DNA from: an uncultured Duncaniella sp.
GTDB taxonomy: Bacteria; Bacteroidota; Bacteroidia; Bacteroidales; Muribaculaceae
Direction: 5' to 3'
Length of the DNA stretch: 64,000 nucleotides
NCBI GenBank assembly: GCA_910586665.1
Contig: CAJUIX010000009.1
Location: 1 to 64,000, forward strand
Notes under the pieces: model-generated
The model's database searches: none
What the model was told of the DNA's origin: nothing
What the model saw: the letters and a program-made list of their open reading frames with translations, nothing else
In this document: piece after piece, positions 49,450 through 56,910 of the stretch
Layout of the letters: each line of letters starts with the position of its first letter
Numbering within the stretch: the stretch's first letter is position 1
Made by a program: the position numbers and the translations under genes

Positions 49450-50226
49450 TCACTTGCGGATGACGGTGCCGCGGTCGGTAGTCAGTGCGTCGGAGTGCTT
49501 TATGGTCACAGAGCTGACGCCGTTGTCAATCGCTTTGAAGGCATTGTCGATTTTGGGAATCATACCCTTGTTGACTACGCCACTCTCACGCAGGTCGGCA
49601 TAGATGTCGGGGGTGATGAGGGGGATGAGCGAGTCGGGGCGCTCGATGTTCTTCATGACACCCGGCTGCTCGAAGCAGAATATCAGCTCCGCGGGGGCTA
49701 TGCGCGCCGCGCCGACAGCGACCGACGAGGCTATGGTGTCGGCATTGCAGTTGAGCAGCGTCCCGGCGCCGTCGTGGGTGATGGCGCAGTAGACCGGGGT
49801 GAGCCCGGCTTTGAGAAGGGAGGCTATCAGCTGCGAGTTGACCCCTTCGGGGGCAATGTCGCCCACGAAGCCGTAGTCAACCGGCTTGGCGGGACGGCGG
49901 GTGGCGCGGATAGCGTCGGCATCGGCCCCGGTCAGACCTATGGCGTTGCAGCCGGCAGCCTGGAGCATCGAGACGATGCGCTTGTTGACAAGTCCGGCGT
50001 AGACCATAGTCACCACGTCGAGGGTCTCGCGGGTGGTGACGCGGCGCCCCTCGATCATGGTCGTTGGGATGTCGAGCTTGGCGCTCATGCGTGTGGCTTC
50101 CTTGCCTCCGCCGTGGATGAGGATTTTCTTTCCGGGTATCCTGACGAAGTCGCTGATGAAGCGGGTGAGAGCCTCGGGGTTGTCGACTACGTTGCCTCCT
50201 ATCTTTATGACTTTGATTGTCTCCAT
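49450..50226 (-). CDS. argB: N-acylglutamate kinase
   Basis: A 258-residue amino-acid kinase. N-terminus METIKVIKIGGNVVDNPEALTRF with the conserved Lys and Gly-Gly loop, then KKILIHGGGKEATRMSAKLDIPTTMIEGRRVTTRETLD for substrate binding, and NADTIASSVAVGAARIAPAELIFCFEQPGVM. It phosphorylates N-acetyl- or N-succinyl-glutamate, the second step. The ATG at 50226 is preferred: a longer frame exists but would overlap argF' and encode low-complexity Ser/Pro. The gap to argF' is 10 bases. Lacking the N-terminal helix of arginine-inhibited kinases, it is probably not feedback-regulated. Confidence 0.93.
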   Translation of the reverse strand: METIKVIKIGGNVVDNPEALTRFISDFVRIPGKKILIHGGGKEATRMSAKLDIPTTMIEGRRVTTRETLDVVTMVYAGLVNKRIVSMLQAAGCNAIGLTGADADAIRATRRPAKPVDYGFVGDIAPEGVNSQLIASLLKAGLTPVYCAITHDGAGTLLNCNADTIASSVAVGAARIAPAELIFCFEQPGVMKNIERPDSLIPLITPDIYADLRESGVVNKGMIPKIDNAFKAIDNGVSSVTIKHSDALTTDRGTVIRK

Positions 50227-50236
50227 TTCGGCTACA

Positions 50237-51190
50237 TTAGAGGCTTTCGAGTATGCGTTTGAGCACCACCTGTGCCGAAATCTCACGGTTGGCGGCCTCG
50301 GGGATGACGATGCTGCGCTCTGACTCGATGACGTCGTCGGTGACAATCATGTTGCGGCGCACCGGGAGGCAGTGCATGAAGAATGCATTGTCTGTCAGGG
50401 CCATCTTCTCACTGTCGACTGTCCACTCTCGGTCGGTCGAGAGCACCTTGCCGTAGTCGGGGTCTGCATAGGCCGACCAGTTCTTGGCATAGACGAAGTC
50501 GGCGCCCTCGAGAGCCTTGCGCTGGTCATATTCGACGCGGGCCCTGCCTACGAACTCGGGTGCCAGCTCGTAGCCGTGGGGATGGGTGATGACGAAGTCA
50601 TAGTCAGTGGCATTCATCCACTCGGCAAAGGAGTTGGGGACGGCCTGCGGGAGCGCGCGGGGGTGGGGTGCCCAGGTCATGACCACTTTCGGGCGCGCCT
50701 TGGTCTTGTATTCCTCGATAGTGATGAGGTCGGCGAAACTCTGGAGCGGGTGGCGGGTGGCGGCCTCCATGCTGAACACGGGGCGGCCGGAGTATTTGAT
50801 AAACTGGTTGATGACGCGCTCCTCATAGTCCTCGGCCTTGTCCTTCAGACCGGCGAAGGAGCGGACTCCGATGACGTCGCAGTAGCAGCCCATGACGGGG
50901 ATTGCCTCCAGGAGGTGTTCGGCCTTGTCGCCGTCCATGATGACGCCGCGCTCGGTCTCGAGCTTCCAGGCGCCCTGGTTGACGTCGAGGACGATGACGT
51001 TCATACCTAAGTTCATGGCGGCCTTCTGTGTGCTGAGGCGGGTGCGCAGGCTGGAGTTGAAGAAAATCATCATCAGCGTGCGGTTTTTGCCGAGATGTGA
51101 GTAGGCAAAGCGGTCAGCTTTGACCTCGAGGGCCTCCTTGACAGCAAGGTCAAGCGGGCCGATATCGTGTACGTTGGTGAAATTGCGCAT
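50237..51190 (-). CDS. argF': N-acylornithine carbamoyltransferase (argF' type)
   Basis: A 317-residue member of the carbamoyltransferase family with features of the Bacteroidetes N-succinyl- (or N-acetyl-) ornithine enzyme, not classical ornithine carbamoyltransferase: phosphate loop FFNSSLRTRLSTQKA, EAATRHPLQSFADL, TWAPHPRALPQAVPNSFAEW and FMHCLPVRRN. The residue numbered 90 here is Ala (DGDKAEHLLE); position 90 is reported as Pro in the B. fragilis succinyl enzyme and Glu at the corresponding place in the acetyl enzyme, but the alignment could not be checked. I chose the ATG at 51190, since the upstream frame runs through a tandem array. Confidence 0.9.
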   Translation of the reverse strand: MRNFTNVHDIGPLDLAVKEALEVKADRFAYSHLGKNRTLMMIFFNSSLRTRLSTQKAAMNLGMNVIVLDVNQGAWKLETERGVIMDGDKAEHLLEAIPVMGCYCDVIGVRSFAGLKDKAEDYEERVINQFIKYSGRPVFSMEAATRHPLQSFADLITIEEYKTKARPKVVMTWAPHPRALPQAVPNSFAEWMNATDYDFVITHPHGYELAPEFVGRARVEYDQRKALEGADFVYAKNWSAYADPDYGKVLSTDREWTVDSEKMALTDNAFFMHCLPVRRNMIVTDDVIESERSIVIPEAANREISAQVVLKRILESL

Positions 51191-51209
51191 TTTTGTTGGG
51201 GTTATAGGG

Positions 51210-51294
51210 TGGGATAGGGCTAATAGGAGTAATAGGGCGAATAGGTGGGAGCTGCAAGTCCTATCGGACTTATTGCTCCTATTACTCCTATCAG
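51210..51294. repeat. Nonamer array forming a 17-bp inverted repeat, argD/argF' junction
   Basis: AATAGGAGT, AATAGGGCG, AATAGGTGG run in tandem (51222-51248). CTAATAGGAGTAATAGG (51220-51236) pairs with CCTATTACTCCTATCAG (51278-51294) with one mismatch. It fills the 116-base gap between argD and argF' and has the same nine-base period as the arrays at 10849 and 54856. Confidence 0.7.
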
Positions 51295-51306
51295 CCATAT
51301 ATTTTT

Positions 51307-52443
51307 TCAGCCAAGCACTTCCTTGAAAGCTTCGATGAAACGCTGTGCGTGGGAGCGGGGGAGGGAGAGCGGGGGAAGGAGGCGCACGGTGTGCTCGCCG
51401 GCACCACCTGTGAAGATGTGCTTGTCGAATAGCAGGCGCTTGCGGATTTCGGGCGCGGAGCCTTTGATTTCGATGCCTATCATGAGTCCGCGGCCTCTGA
51501 CCTCGACCACTTCGGGGTGGGTGGCGGCGATGTCGTGAAGCTGTTCGAGGAGATAGTCTCCGACAGCGGCTGCGTTGGACACCATCTGCTCTGTCTCCAT
51601 GACGTCGAGCACGGCTATTGCCGCCGCGCAGGCGAGGTGGCTGCCTCCGAAGGTGGTGCCGAGCATACCCTTGACAGGCTTGATTTTAGGTGAGATGAGT
51701 ACGGCACCCATCGGGAAGCCGTTGGCTATGCCCTTGGCGCAGGTGATGATGTCGGGGCGGATGCCGGCATACTGGTGGGCGAAGAAGCGGCCCGTGCGAC
51801 CGTAGCCCGACTGGATTTCGTCAAGGATGAGGAGGACGCCGTGTTTCGTGCACAGCTCGCGGAGCTTGTGGAGGAAGTCGTCGTCGACCATACGGATGCC
51901 GGCCACTCCCTGGATGCCCTCGATGATGACTGCTGCAAACTCTCCTGTGGAGAGTTTGGCTTCAACGGCCTCGATGTCGTTGAGGGGGGCGAACTCCACA
52001 TGGTCAGTGGCGTTGAAGGGGGACTGGATTTTGGGATTGTCGGTAGCGGCTACCGCGCCCGAGGTGCGACCGTGGAATGAGCGGTCGAAGCTGAGGATTT
52101 TGCTCTTGCCGGTGTGGAACGAGGCCAGCTTCATGGCGTTCTCGTTGGCCTCGGCACCCGAGTTGCACAGGAAGAGGGCATAGTCATTGTAGCCGGAGGC
52201 ACGGCCGAGGCGGTCGGCGAGCTGCTGCTGGAGCGAGTTGCGGACAGAGTTGGAGTAGAATCCGAGTTTTGACACCTGCTCGGCTATAGCCGTGACATAG
52301 GTGTGGTGGGCATGGCCGATAGAGATTACGGCGTGCCCCCCGTAGAGGTCGAGATACTCGGTGCCGTCGGCAGTATACACATGGTTGCCGAGTCCGCGCA
52401 CCGGCTCGATGTCATATAGTGAATAAACGTCGAAGAGGGTCAT
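51307..52443 (-). CDS. argD: N-acylornithine aminotransferase
   Basis: A 378-residue class-III PLP aminotransferase. Cofactor motifs: NSGAEANENAMKLA (95-108), the Asp of LLILDEIQSGYGRTG (208) and the Schiff-base Lys237 in TCAKGIANGFPMGA. GTTFGGSHLACAAA follows. It transfers the amino group from glutamate to N-acyl-glutamate semialdehyde. The start at 52443 leaves 136 bases to argC, filled by a perfect inverted repeat. Same-strand neighbours are argC upstream and argF' downstream. Confidence 0.94.
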   Translation of the reverse strand: MTLFDVYSLYDIEPVRGLGNHVYTADGTEYLDLYGGHAVISIGHAHHTYVTAIAEQVSKLGFYSNSVRNSLQQQLADRLGRASGYNDYALFLCNSGAEANENAMKLASFHTGKSKILSFDRSFHGRTSGAVAATDNPKIQSPFNATDHVEFAPLNDIEAVEAKLSTGEFAAVIIEGIQGVAGIRMVDDDFLHKLRELCTKHGVLLILDEIQSGYGRTGRFFAHQYAGIRPDIITCAKGIANGFPMGAVLISPKIKPVKGMLGTTFGGSHLACAAAIAVLDVMETEQMVSNAAAVGDYLLEQLHDIAATHPEVVEVRGRGLMIGIEIKGSAPEIRKRLLFDKHIFTGGAGEHTVRLLPPLSLPRSHAQRFIEAFKEVLG

Positions 52444-52461
52444 TGGGATGGGGAAAGTTTG

Positions 52462-52573
52462 GGTTTAAGGTTTAGGTTTAAGGTTTAGATAATAGTTTAT
52501 GGGTGAAGGGTAATGTGGAAGTTGGCAATTCCAACCGTTCAATTATCTAAACCTTAAACCTAAACCTTAAACC
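52462..52573. repeat. Perfect 32-bp inverted repeat of GGTTTAA-type heptamers, argC/argD junction
   Basis: Bases 52462-52493 and 52542-52573 are exact inverted copies around 48 bases. The arms consist of GGTTTAA, GGTTTAG, GTTTAA, GGTTTAG and end inward in ATAAT, as in 34921-35082. The spacers of the two elements are unrelated, so the arms are the conserved part. Confidence 0.85.
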
Positions 52574-52579
52574 AATTTA

Positions 52580-53542
52580 TTAAAACGCCGAAGGCTTCAG
52601 CCTGAGGCCTGTCTGCTCGGGGAGGCCGCAGATGAGGTTGAAGTTCTGGACGGCCTGGCCGGAGGCGCCTTTGAGCAGGTTGTCGATGGCTGATAGGATG
52701 AGGAGCTTTGAGCCGTGCTTCTCGAGCGATATGATGGCCTTGTTGGTGTTGACCACCTGCTTGAGGTCGAGCGGACGGTCGGAGACATGGGTGAAGGGAG
52801 CGTCGGCATAGAAATCCTTGTAGAGCTTCACGGCTTCCTCTATCGTGAGGTCGGTGTCGATATAGCTCATGGCAAATATGCCGCGCGGGAAGTCGCCGCG
52901 CACGGGGATGAAGCTGATTTCCGCATCGAATCCTGGCTGCAACTGGCCGAGCGTCTGCCGGATTTCGGCGAGGTGCTGGTGTTCGAAGGCCTTGTAGACC
53001 GAGAGGTTGTCGTTGCGCCAGCTGAAATGGGTCGTTGCACCTGGCTTCACGCCCGCTCCTGTCGAGCCGGTGATGCCGGTGACGTGCACCTCCCCCGTGA
53101 GCTTCCCGGCAGCCGCGAGGGGGAGGAGTGCGAGCTGGATAGCGGTAGCGAAGCATCCGGGGTTGGCCACCTTGGTAGCCTTGCGGATAGCCTCGCGCTT
53201 GGCCTCGGGGAGGCCGTAGACATAGCCGCAGCTCTCGTCGCGGTAGTCCTGGGCGAGGTCTACGATTTTCAGGCCCTCGGGCATCTCGTTTTCCTCCCAG
53301 AACTTGCGGCTGAAGCCGTGGCCCTGGCAGAGGAAGAGGACGTCGACAGCCTCGAGGTCGTAGCTGTCGGCAAAGCGCAGGTCGGTGTCGCCGATCAGTC
53401 CTTCATGAATCTCGCTGACTGGGCGCCCGGCGTTGCTCGACGAGTGGACGAACACTATTTCCGCCTCGGGGTGGTTGATGAGGAGGCGGAGGAGCTCGCC
53501 GGCGGTGTAGCCGGCGCCTCCGATGATACCTATTTTAACCAT
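52580..53542 (-). CDS. argC: N-acyl-gamma-glutamyl-phosphate reductase
   Basis: A 320-residue NADPH-dependent reductase. The dinucleotide loop is IGGAGYTAGELLRLL at 7-21, the catalytic Cys130 is in VANPGCFATAIQLAL, and the conserved GITGSTGAGVKP and HQHLAEI follow. It reduces the acyl-phosphate to N-acyl-glutamate semialdehyde, the third step. It overlaps neither neighbour and lies nine bases after argG. Its stop codon is six bases from the outer end of an inverted repeat. Confidence 0.94.
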   Translation of the reverse strand: MVKIGIIGGAGYTAGELLRLLINHPEAEIVFVHSSSNAGRPVSEIHEGLIGDTDLRFADSYDLEAVDVLFLCQGHGFSRKFWEENEMPEGLKIVDLAQDYRDESCGYVYGLPEAKREAIRKATKVANPGCFATAIQLALLPLAAAGKLTGEVHVTGITGSTGAGVKPGATTHFSWRNDNLSVYKAFEHQHLAEIRQTLGQLQPGFDAEISFIPVRGDFPRGIFAMSYIDTDLTIEEAVKLYKDFYADAPFTHVSDRPLDLKQVVNTNKAIISLEKHGSKLLILSAIDNLLKGASGQAVQNFNLICGLPEQTGLRLKPSAF

Positions 53543-53551
53543 CGTCGCTCC

Positions 53552-54763
53552 TTATTCCTTGCCGTTGCGCTTCTGCACGTTGTGGAATATCTTCATCTGA
53601 TTGCCGAGAATCTTGGTGAAGCCCTTGACGTCGTCGGCGCTCCAGGCCTTGTTGACCTCGCCATATTCGCCGAAGTCGGTCTTCATGAGGTCGAAGGGTG
53701 AGTCGACGCCCACGAGGGTGTAGGAGTAGGGACGGAGGATGATTTCGACCGTGCCGGTCACGTTGGCCTGTGAGCTTTCGAGGAAGGCTTCCATGTCGCG
53801 CATGACCGGCTCGAGATACTGCGATTCGTGGAGGAACATGCCGTACCACGTCCCGATCTGGTCCTTCCAATACTGCTGCCACTTGGTCAGGGTGTGCTTT
53901 TCGAGCATCTTGTGGGCGGCGATGATGAGAATCGGGCCTGCGGCCTCGAAGCCTACGCGTCCCTTGATGCCGATGATAGTGTCGCCGATGTGCATGTCGC
54001 GGCCGATGCCGTAGCGGGCGCCGAGGCGCTCCACCTCGCGGATGGCGTCGATTTTATTGGCATACTTCTTGCCGTTGACGCTGTCAATCTCCCCCTTCTC
54101 GAAGCCGATAGTGATGTGCTCCTCACCCTTCTCGGTCACCTGGCTGGGATATGCGCTCTCGGGGAGGGTCTGCTCCGAGTGGAGTGTCTCCTTGCCGCCG
54201 ATGCTGGTGCCCCAGAGGCCCTTGTTGATAGAGTATTCCATCTTCTTGAAGTCGGCTTCGATGCCGTGTTTCTTCAGATAGTCGATTTCATACTCGCGTG
54301 TGAGGGTCATGTCGCGTGTGGGGGTGATAATCTCGATTTCGGGTGCGAGAATCTGGAATGTGAGGTCGAAGCGCACCTGGTCGTTGCCTGCGCCGGTCGA
54401 GCCGTGGGCCACGGCGTCGGCTCCGATTTTCTTGGCATATTCGATGATGGCGATTGCCTGGAAGATACGCTCGGAGGAGACGGAGATGGGATATGTCCCG
54501 TTGCGGAGCACATTGCCGGCAATCATATATTTGATACTCTTGTCGTAGTAGTCGCCGGTGACGTCGAGGGCGGCGTGGGAAGCCGCGCCGAGGCGGAGCG
54601 CCTTCTCCTCGATGGTCTTCAGCTCTTCGGGGCTGAAGCCGCCGGTGTTGGCGATAGCTGTGTGTACTTCATATCCGAGGTCCTCGGAGAGATATTTTGC
54701 TGCGAATGAGGTGTCGAGACCGCCGCTGAAGGCGAGAACCACTTTTTTCTTGTTGTTACCCAT
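53552..54763 (-). CDS. argG: Argininosuccinate synthase
   Basis: A 403-residue ATP-dependent ligase that joins citrulline and aspartate. N-terminal P-loop-like AFSGGLDTSFAAKYL at 11-25, then GSTGAGNDQVRFDLTF (citrulline/ATP site), GTSIGGKETLHSEQTLPE, and PYSYTLVGVDSPFDL. Length and sequence are typical of the Bacteroidetes subgroup. It is the second gene of the arginine operon, separated from the acyltransferase gene by 183 bases that are largely a tandem array. Confidence 0.94.
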   Translation of the reverse strand: MGNNKKKVVLAFSGGLDTSFAAKYLSEDLGYEVHTAIANTGGFSPEELKTIEEKALRLGAASHAALDVTGDYYDKSIKYMIAGNVLRNGTYPISVSSERIFQAIAIIEYAKKIGADAVAHGSTGAGNDQVRFDLTFQILAPEIEIITPTRDMTLTREYEIDYLKKHGIEADFKKMEYSINKGLWGTSIGGKETLHSEQTLPESAYPSQVTEKGEEHITIGFEKGEIDSVNGKKYANKIDAIREVERLGARYGIGRDMHIGDTIIGIKGRVGFEAAGPILIIAAHKMLEKHTLTKWQQYWKDQIGTWYGMFLHESQYLEPVMRDMEAFLESSQANVTGTVEIILRPYSYTLVGVDSPFDLMKTDFGEYGEVNKAWSADDVKGFTKILGNQMKIFHNVQKRNGKE

Positions 54764-54828
54764 TTTTATTTTAGTACTAACTGGTGTTGTCTGAATGAAA
54801 AATTGATTTTTTGAATTTGACCTTGACC

Positions 54829-54950
54829 TTAATCTTAACCTTAATCTTAATAGGGTCTTTAAGGTCTTTAAAGTCCTTAAGGTCCTTAGGGTCTTTAAAC
54901 CTAAACCTTAACCCCAAACCTTAAACTTTAAACCTTACACCTTAAACTAT
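54829..54950. repeat. Composite tandem array (hexamers, nonamers, heptamers), GNAT/argG junction
   Basis: From left to right: TTGACC/TTAATC/TTAACC hexamers (54829-54852); five exact-period nonamers TCTTTAAGG, TCTTTAAAG, TCCTTAAGG, TCCTTAGGG, TCTTTAAAC (54856-54900); then ACCTTAA-type heptamers (54903-54946) that run into the TAG stop of the acyltransferase gene. No promoter or terminator was recognised in this junction. Confidence 0.8.
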
Positions 54951-55564
54951 TTAAGATGCAGTAGTTTCTTGAACCGGTTTTGGATCCACATCATGTAGGG
55001 GGCGCGCTTGGAAGGGCGTTCAAGCTTGGCTTTGGGGTCATAGAGCATGCCCGTGCACAGACACATACGTCGGTTGTTGCGCTGGAGGATGTCGTAGTTA
55101 ACACAACCTTTGCAACCTGCCCAAAATTCCTCGTCGTCAGTCAGTTCTGAAAAGGTCACCGGCTTATAGCCCATTTGGGAGTTAAGCTTCATGACCGGGA
55201 GGGAAGTGGTGATACTGAACAGTTTGGCAAAGGGAAAGCGGAGGCGTGCCAGCTCGAAGGTCTTGGCCTTGATACGCGCTGCCAACCCCAATCGTCGGAA
55301 TTCCGGGTCCACGATTAGGCCTGAAGTGGCCACATAGTCACCATGTTCCCAGCTCTCAATGTAACTGAAGCCGATGAGACGGTCATCACAGAGAGCGACG
55401 ACAGCCTTTCCCCCGCGGATCTTCTGGGCAATGTACTCGGGTGTGCGCCGGGCTATGCCGGTTCCGCGCTGAAGGGCTGATTCATAGATGAGGGTGACAA
55501 TCTGCTCCGCATACTTGGCATGCTCTTCTTCGGCAAATATCACCTTTATCTGATCATTGTTCAT
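54947..55564 (-). CDS. GNAT acyltransferase heading the arginine operon, probable N-acylglutamate synthase
   Basis: A 205-residue GNAT protein. Acetyl-CoA-binding segment LIVDPEFRRLGLAARIKAKTFE (Arg/Gln-x-x-Gly-x-Gly/Ala type) at about 83-104. The C-terminal part has a Cys cluster (WAGCKGCVNYDIL, RMCLCTGMLYD) that could bind metal. No argA or argJ is otherwise present, and the enzyme's position as first gene of a complete arg cluster suggests it makes N-acetyl- or N-succinyl-glutamate. A GNAT at this place in B. thetaiotaomicron has been tied genetically to this step (from memory). Promoter box 34 bases upstream. Confidence 0.8.
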   Translation of the reverse strand: MNNDQIKVIFAEEEHAKYAEQIVTLIYESALQRGTGIARRTPEYIAQKIRGGKAVVALCDDRLIGFSYIESWEHGDYVATSGLIVDPEFRRLGLAARIKAKTFELARLRFPFAKLFSITTSLPVMKLNSQMGYKPVTFSELTDDEEFWAGCKGCVNYDILQRNNRRMCLCTGMLYDPKAKLERPSKRAPYMMWIQNRFKKLLHLK

Positions 55565-55597
55565 CTAACTGTTATATAAAAAATGATAAAATGTCCG

Positions 55598-55605
55598 CAA
55601 AAGTA
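55598..55605 (-). promoter_or_regulatory. -7 promoter box for the arginine operon
   Basis: The minus strand reads TACTTTTG, 34 bases before the ATG at 55564. The AT-rich region upstream (to 55680) contains a weak TGAAT-N5-ATTTT resemblance to an ARG box (55640-55654) that is too poor to call. Confidence 0.55.
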
Positions 55606-55750
55606 CGAATTTTCTATCAATATAACATTAATTAGCTTGTGAATTATGCATTTTTTATAATTTATATGGTGCTGGATAGAAAAATGGGTCCGTATGGACG
55701 CGGTGCGCCACACTCCTATCCACCATTAATGGTAATATACAACAGGCTGT

Positions 55751-56881
55751 TTACAATTTATAAACCTCCGAGCCGGCCAGGAGGAAGCAGCCGGTGCCGT
55801 AGTCGTCGAAGTCGGGTTTGGAATCGTAGGCCACGGGCTGGCCGTCCTTCGGCTCCTTGCCTGTCCCCTGGACGTAGCCAAGGTAGCCGTCGGGGTGAAC
55901 TGCATCGTTGACCATCGCGTTCCATGCCTTGGTGACCACGGGGAGATACTTCTCACGGTCGAGGATACCGTTGTTGATGCCCCATGCCATGCCGTAGACG
56001 AAGAGAGCCGTGCCGGTCAGCTCCTTGCCGCCGAAGTTGCTATCGTCGTGGAGGCTGACGTTCCAAAAACCGTCCTCGCGCTGGCACTTCACTGCTGCCT
56101 CACACATGGCCTTGAGGTCGGCAATGTATTGCTCGCGGTGGGGGGCGTCGGCGGGCAGCTCGTCGAGAACCCTGACGAGGGCGGCTACCACCCAGCCGTT
56201 GCCGCGCGACCAGTAGCAGTTCTTGCCGTTAGGCTCCTTATAGGGGGGCACGAAGTCCTTGTCGCGCCACCACAGACCCTCCTTCTCATTGAAGAGGCCG
56301 CCGGCGAGAGTGTTGCGCGACCACTCATACATTTTCCATGCCTTCTCGTTGTAGCGTTGGTCACCTGTGAGGGCGCTCATCTTGGCCAGCAGAGGCATAC
56401 CCATCTGAATTGCGTCAATCCATGTCCAGTCGTCGACCTGCGGAGTGTTGACGAGCATGTTCATGCAGGCCTTGGTTTTGGTGAGCATCTGTGGTTCCGG
56501 GGTGAGGCGGTAGAGGTCTACATAGGTCTGCCCGCAGCAGTAGTTGTCGGCGTTGCGGGTGGCGGTGTCATCGCGTCGCATACCCCATTTGAAGCCGTCG
56601 CCCCACTTGTAGGCATAGTCATAGTAGCGGTTGTCGGGATAGATTGAGTAGAGGGCCATGAGCCCTTCGAAGTAGACGGCGCGCGTCCAAATATTGGCCT
56701 CGTAGACCTTCTTGCGCGAGTAGTAGGGGATGCCGAGCAGTGGGTCGGGATGCTTTTTGAGGTAGTGATTGTTGACCTTTACGAGTGTCTCGAGGGTCGA
56801 TTTGCGCGGCGGGAGCTGCTCCGCGCCGAAAGCGGGGAGGCAGAGGAGCGCTACGAGGGCAAAAAGCAGGATTTTTTTCAT
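55751..56881 (-). CDS. Glycoside hydrolase family 105 (unsaturated rhamnogalacturonyl hydrolase)
   Basis: A 376-residue secreted (alpha/alpha)6-barrel enzyme. Signal peptide MKKILLFALVALLCLPAFGA; then GIPYYSRKKVYEANIWTRAVYFEGLMALY, KWGDGFKWGMRRDDTATRNADNYCCGQTYVDLYRL (the conserved acidic residue), MGMPLLAKMSALTGDQRYNEKAW, WWRDKDFVPPYKEPNGKNCYWSRGNGWVVAAL and FWNVSLHDDSNFGGKELTGTALFVYGMAWGI. The family removes unsaturated uronic acid from pectin lyase products. I chose the ATG at 56881, since the longer frame overlaps the GH106 gene. It is the last gene of the pectin operon. Confidence 0.9.
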   Translation of the reverse strand: MKKILLFALVALLCLPAFGAEQLPPRKSTLETLVKVNNHYLKKHPDPLLGIPYYSRKKVYEANIWTRAVYFEGLMALYSIYPDNRYYDYAYKWGDGFKWGMRRDDTATRNADNYCCGQTYVDLYRLTPEPQMLTKTKACMNMLVNTPQVDDWTWIDAIQMGMPLLAKMSALTGDQRYNEKAWKMYEWSRNTLAGGLFNEKEGLWWRDKDFVPPYKEPNGKNCYWSRGNGWVVAALVRVLDELPADAPHREQYIADLKAMCEAAVKCQREDGFWNVSLHDDSNFGGKELTGTALFVYGMAWGINNGILDREKYLPVVTKAWNAMVNDAVHPDGYLGYVQGTGKEPKDGQPVAYDSKPDFDDYGTGCFLLAGSEVYKL

Positions 56882-56910
56882 ATTCAGCTTATAGTCAGTG
56901 GTTAGAAATA

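Noticed and set aside
50227..50346. N-terminal extension of argB overlapping argF'
   Set aside because: It encodes Ser/Pro-rich low complexity and overlaps the argF' gene; METIKVIKIGG at 50226 is the family start.
51191..51298. N-terminal extension of argF' (MADRSNRSNKSD...)
   Set aside because: The extra 36 codons are translated tandem repeat and have no counterpart in the carbamoyltransferase family; the ATG at 51190 starts the conserved sequence.
53828..54709. A 293-codon plus-strand frame opposite argG, and similar frames opposite argC (52715-53701) and argB/argE (49333-50262)
   Set aside because: All are antisense shadows of arg genes with clear catalytic motifs.
54829..54950. CRISPR array
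   Set aside because: Units are 6-9 bases with no unique spacers and no cas gene is nearby.
55638..55655. ARG box for ArgR before the arginine operon
   Set aside because: Only one half resembles TGAAT-N5-ATTCA; the other half does not match, and A+T-rich DNA gives such hits by chance.
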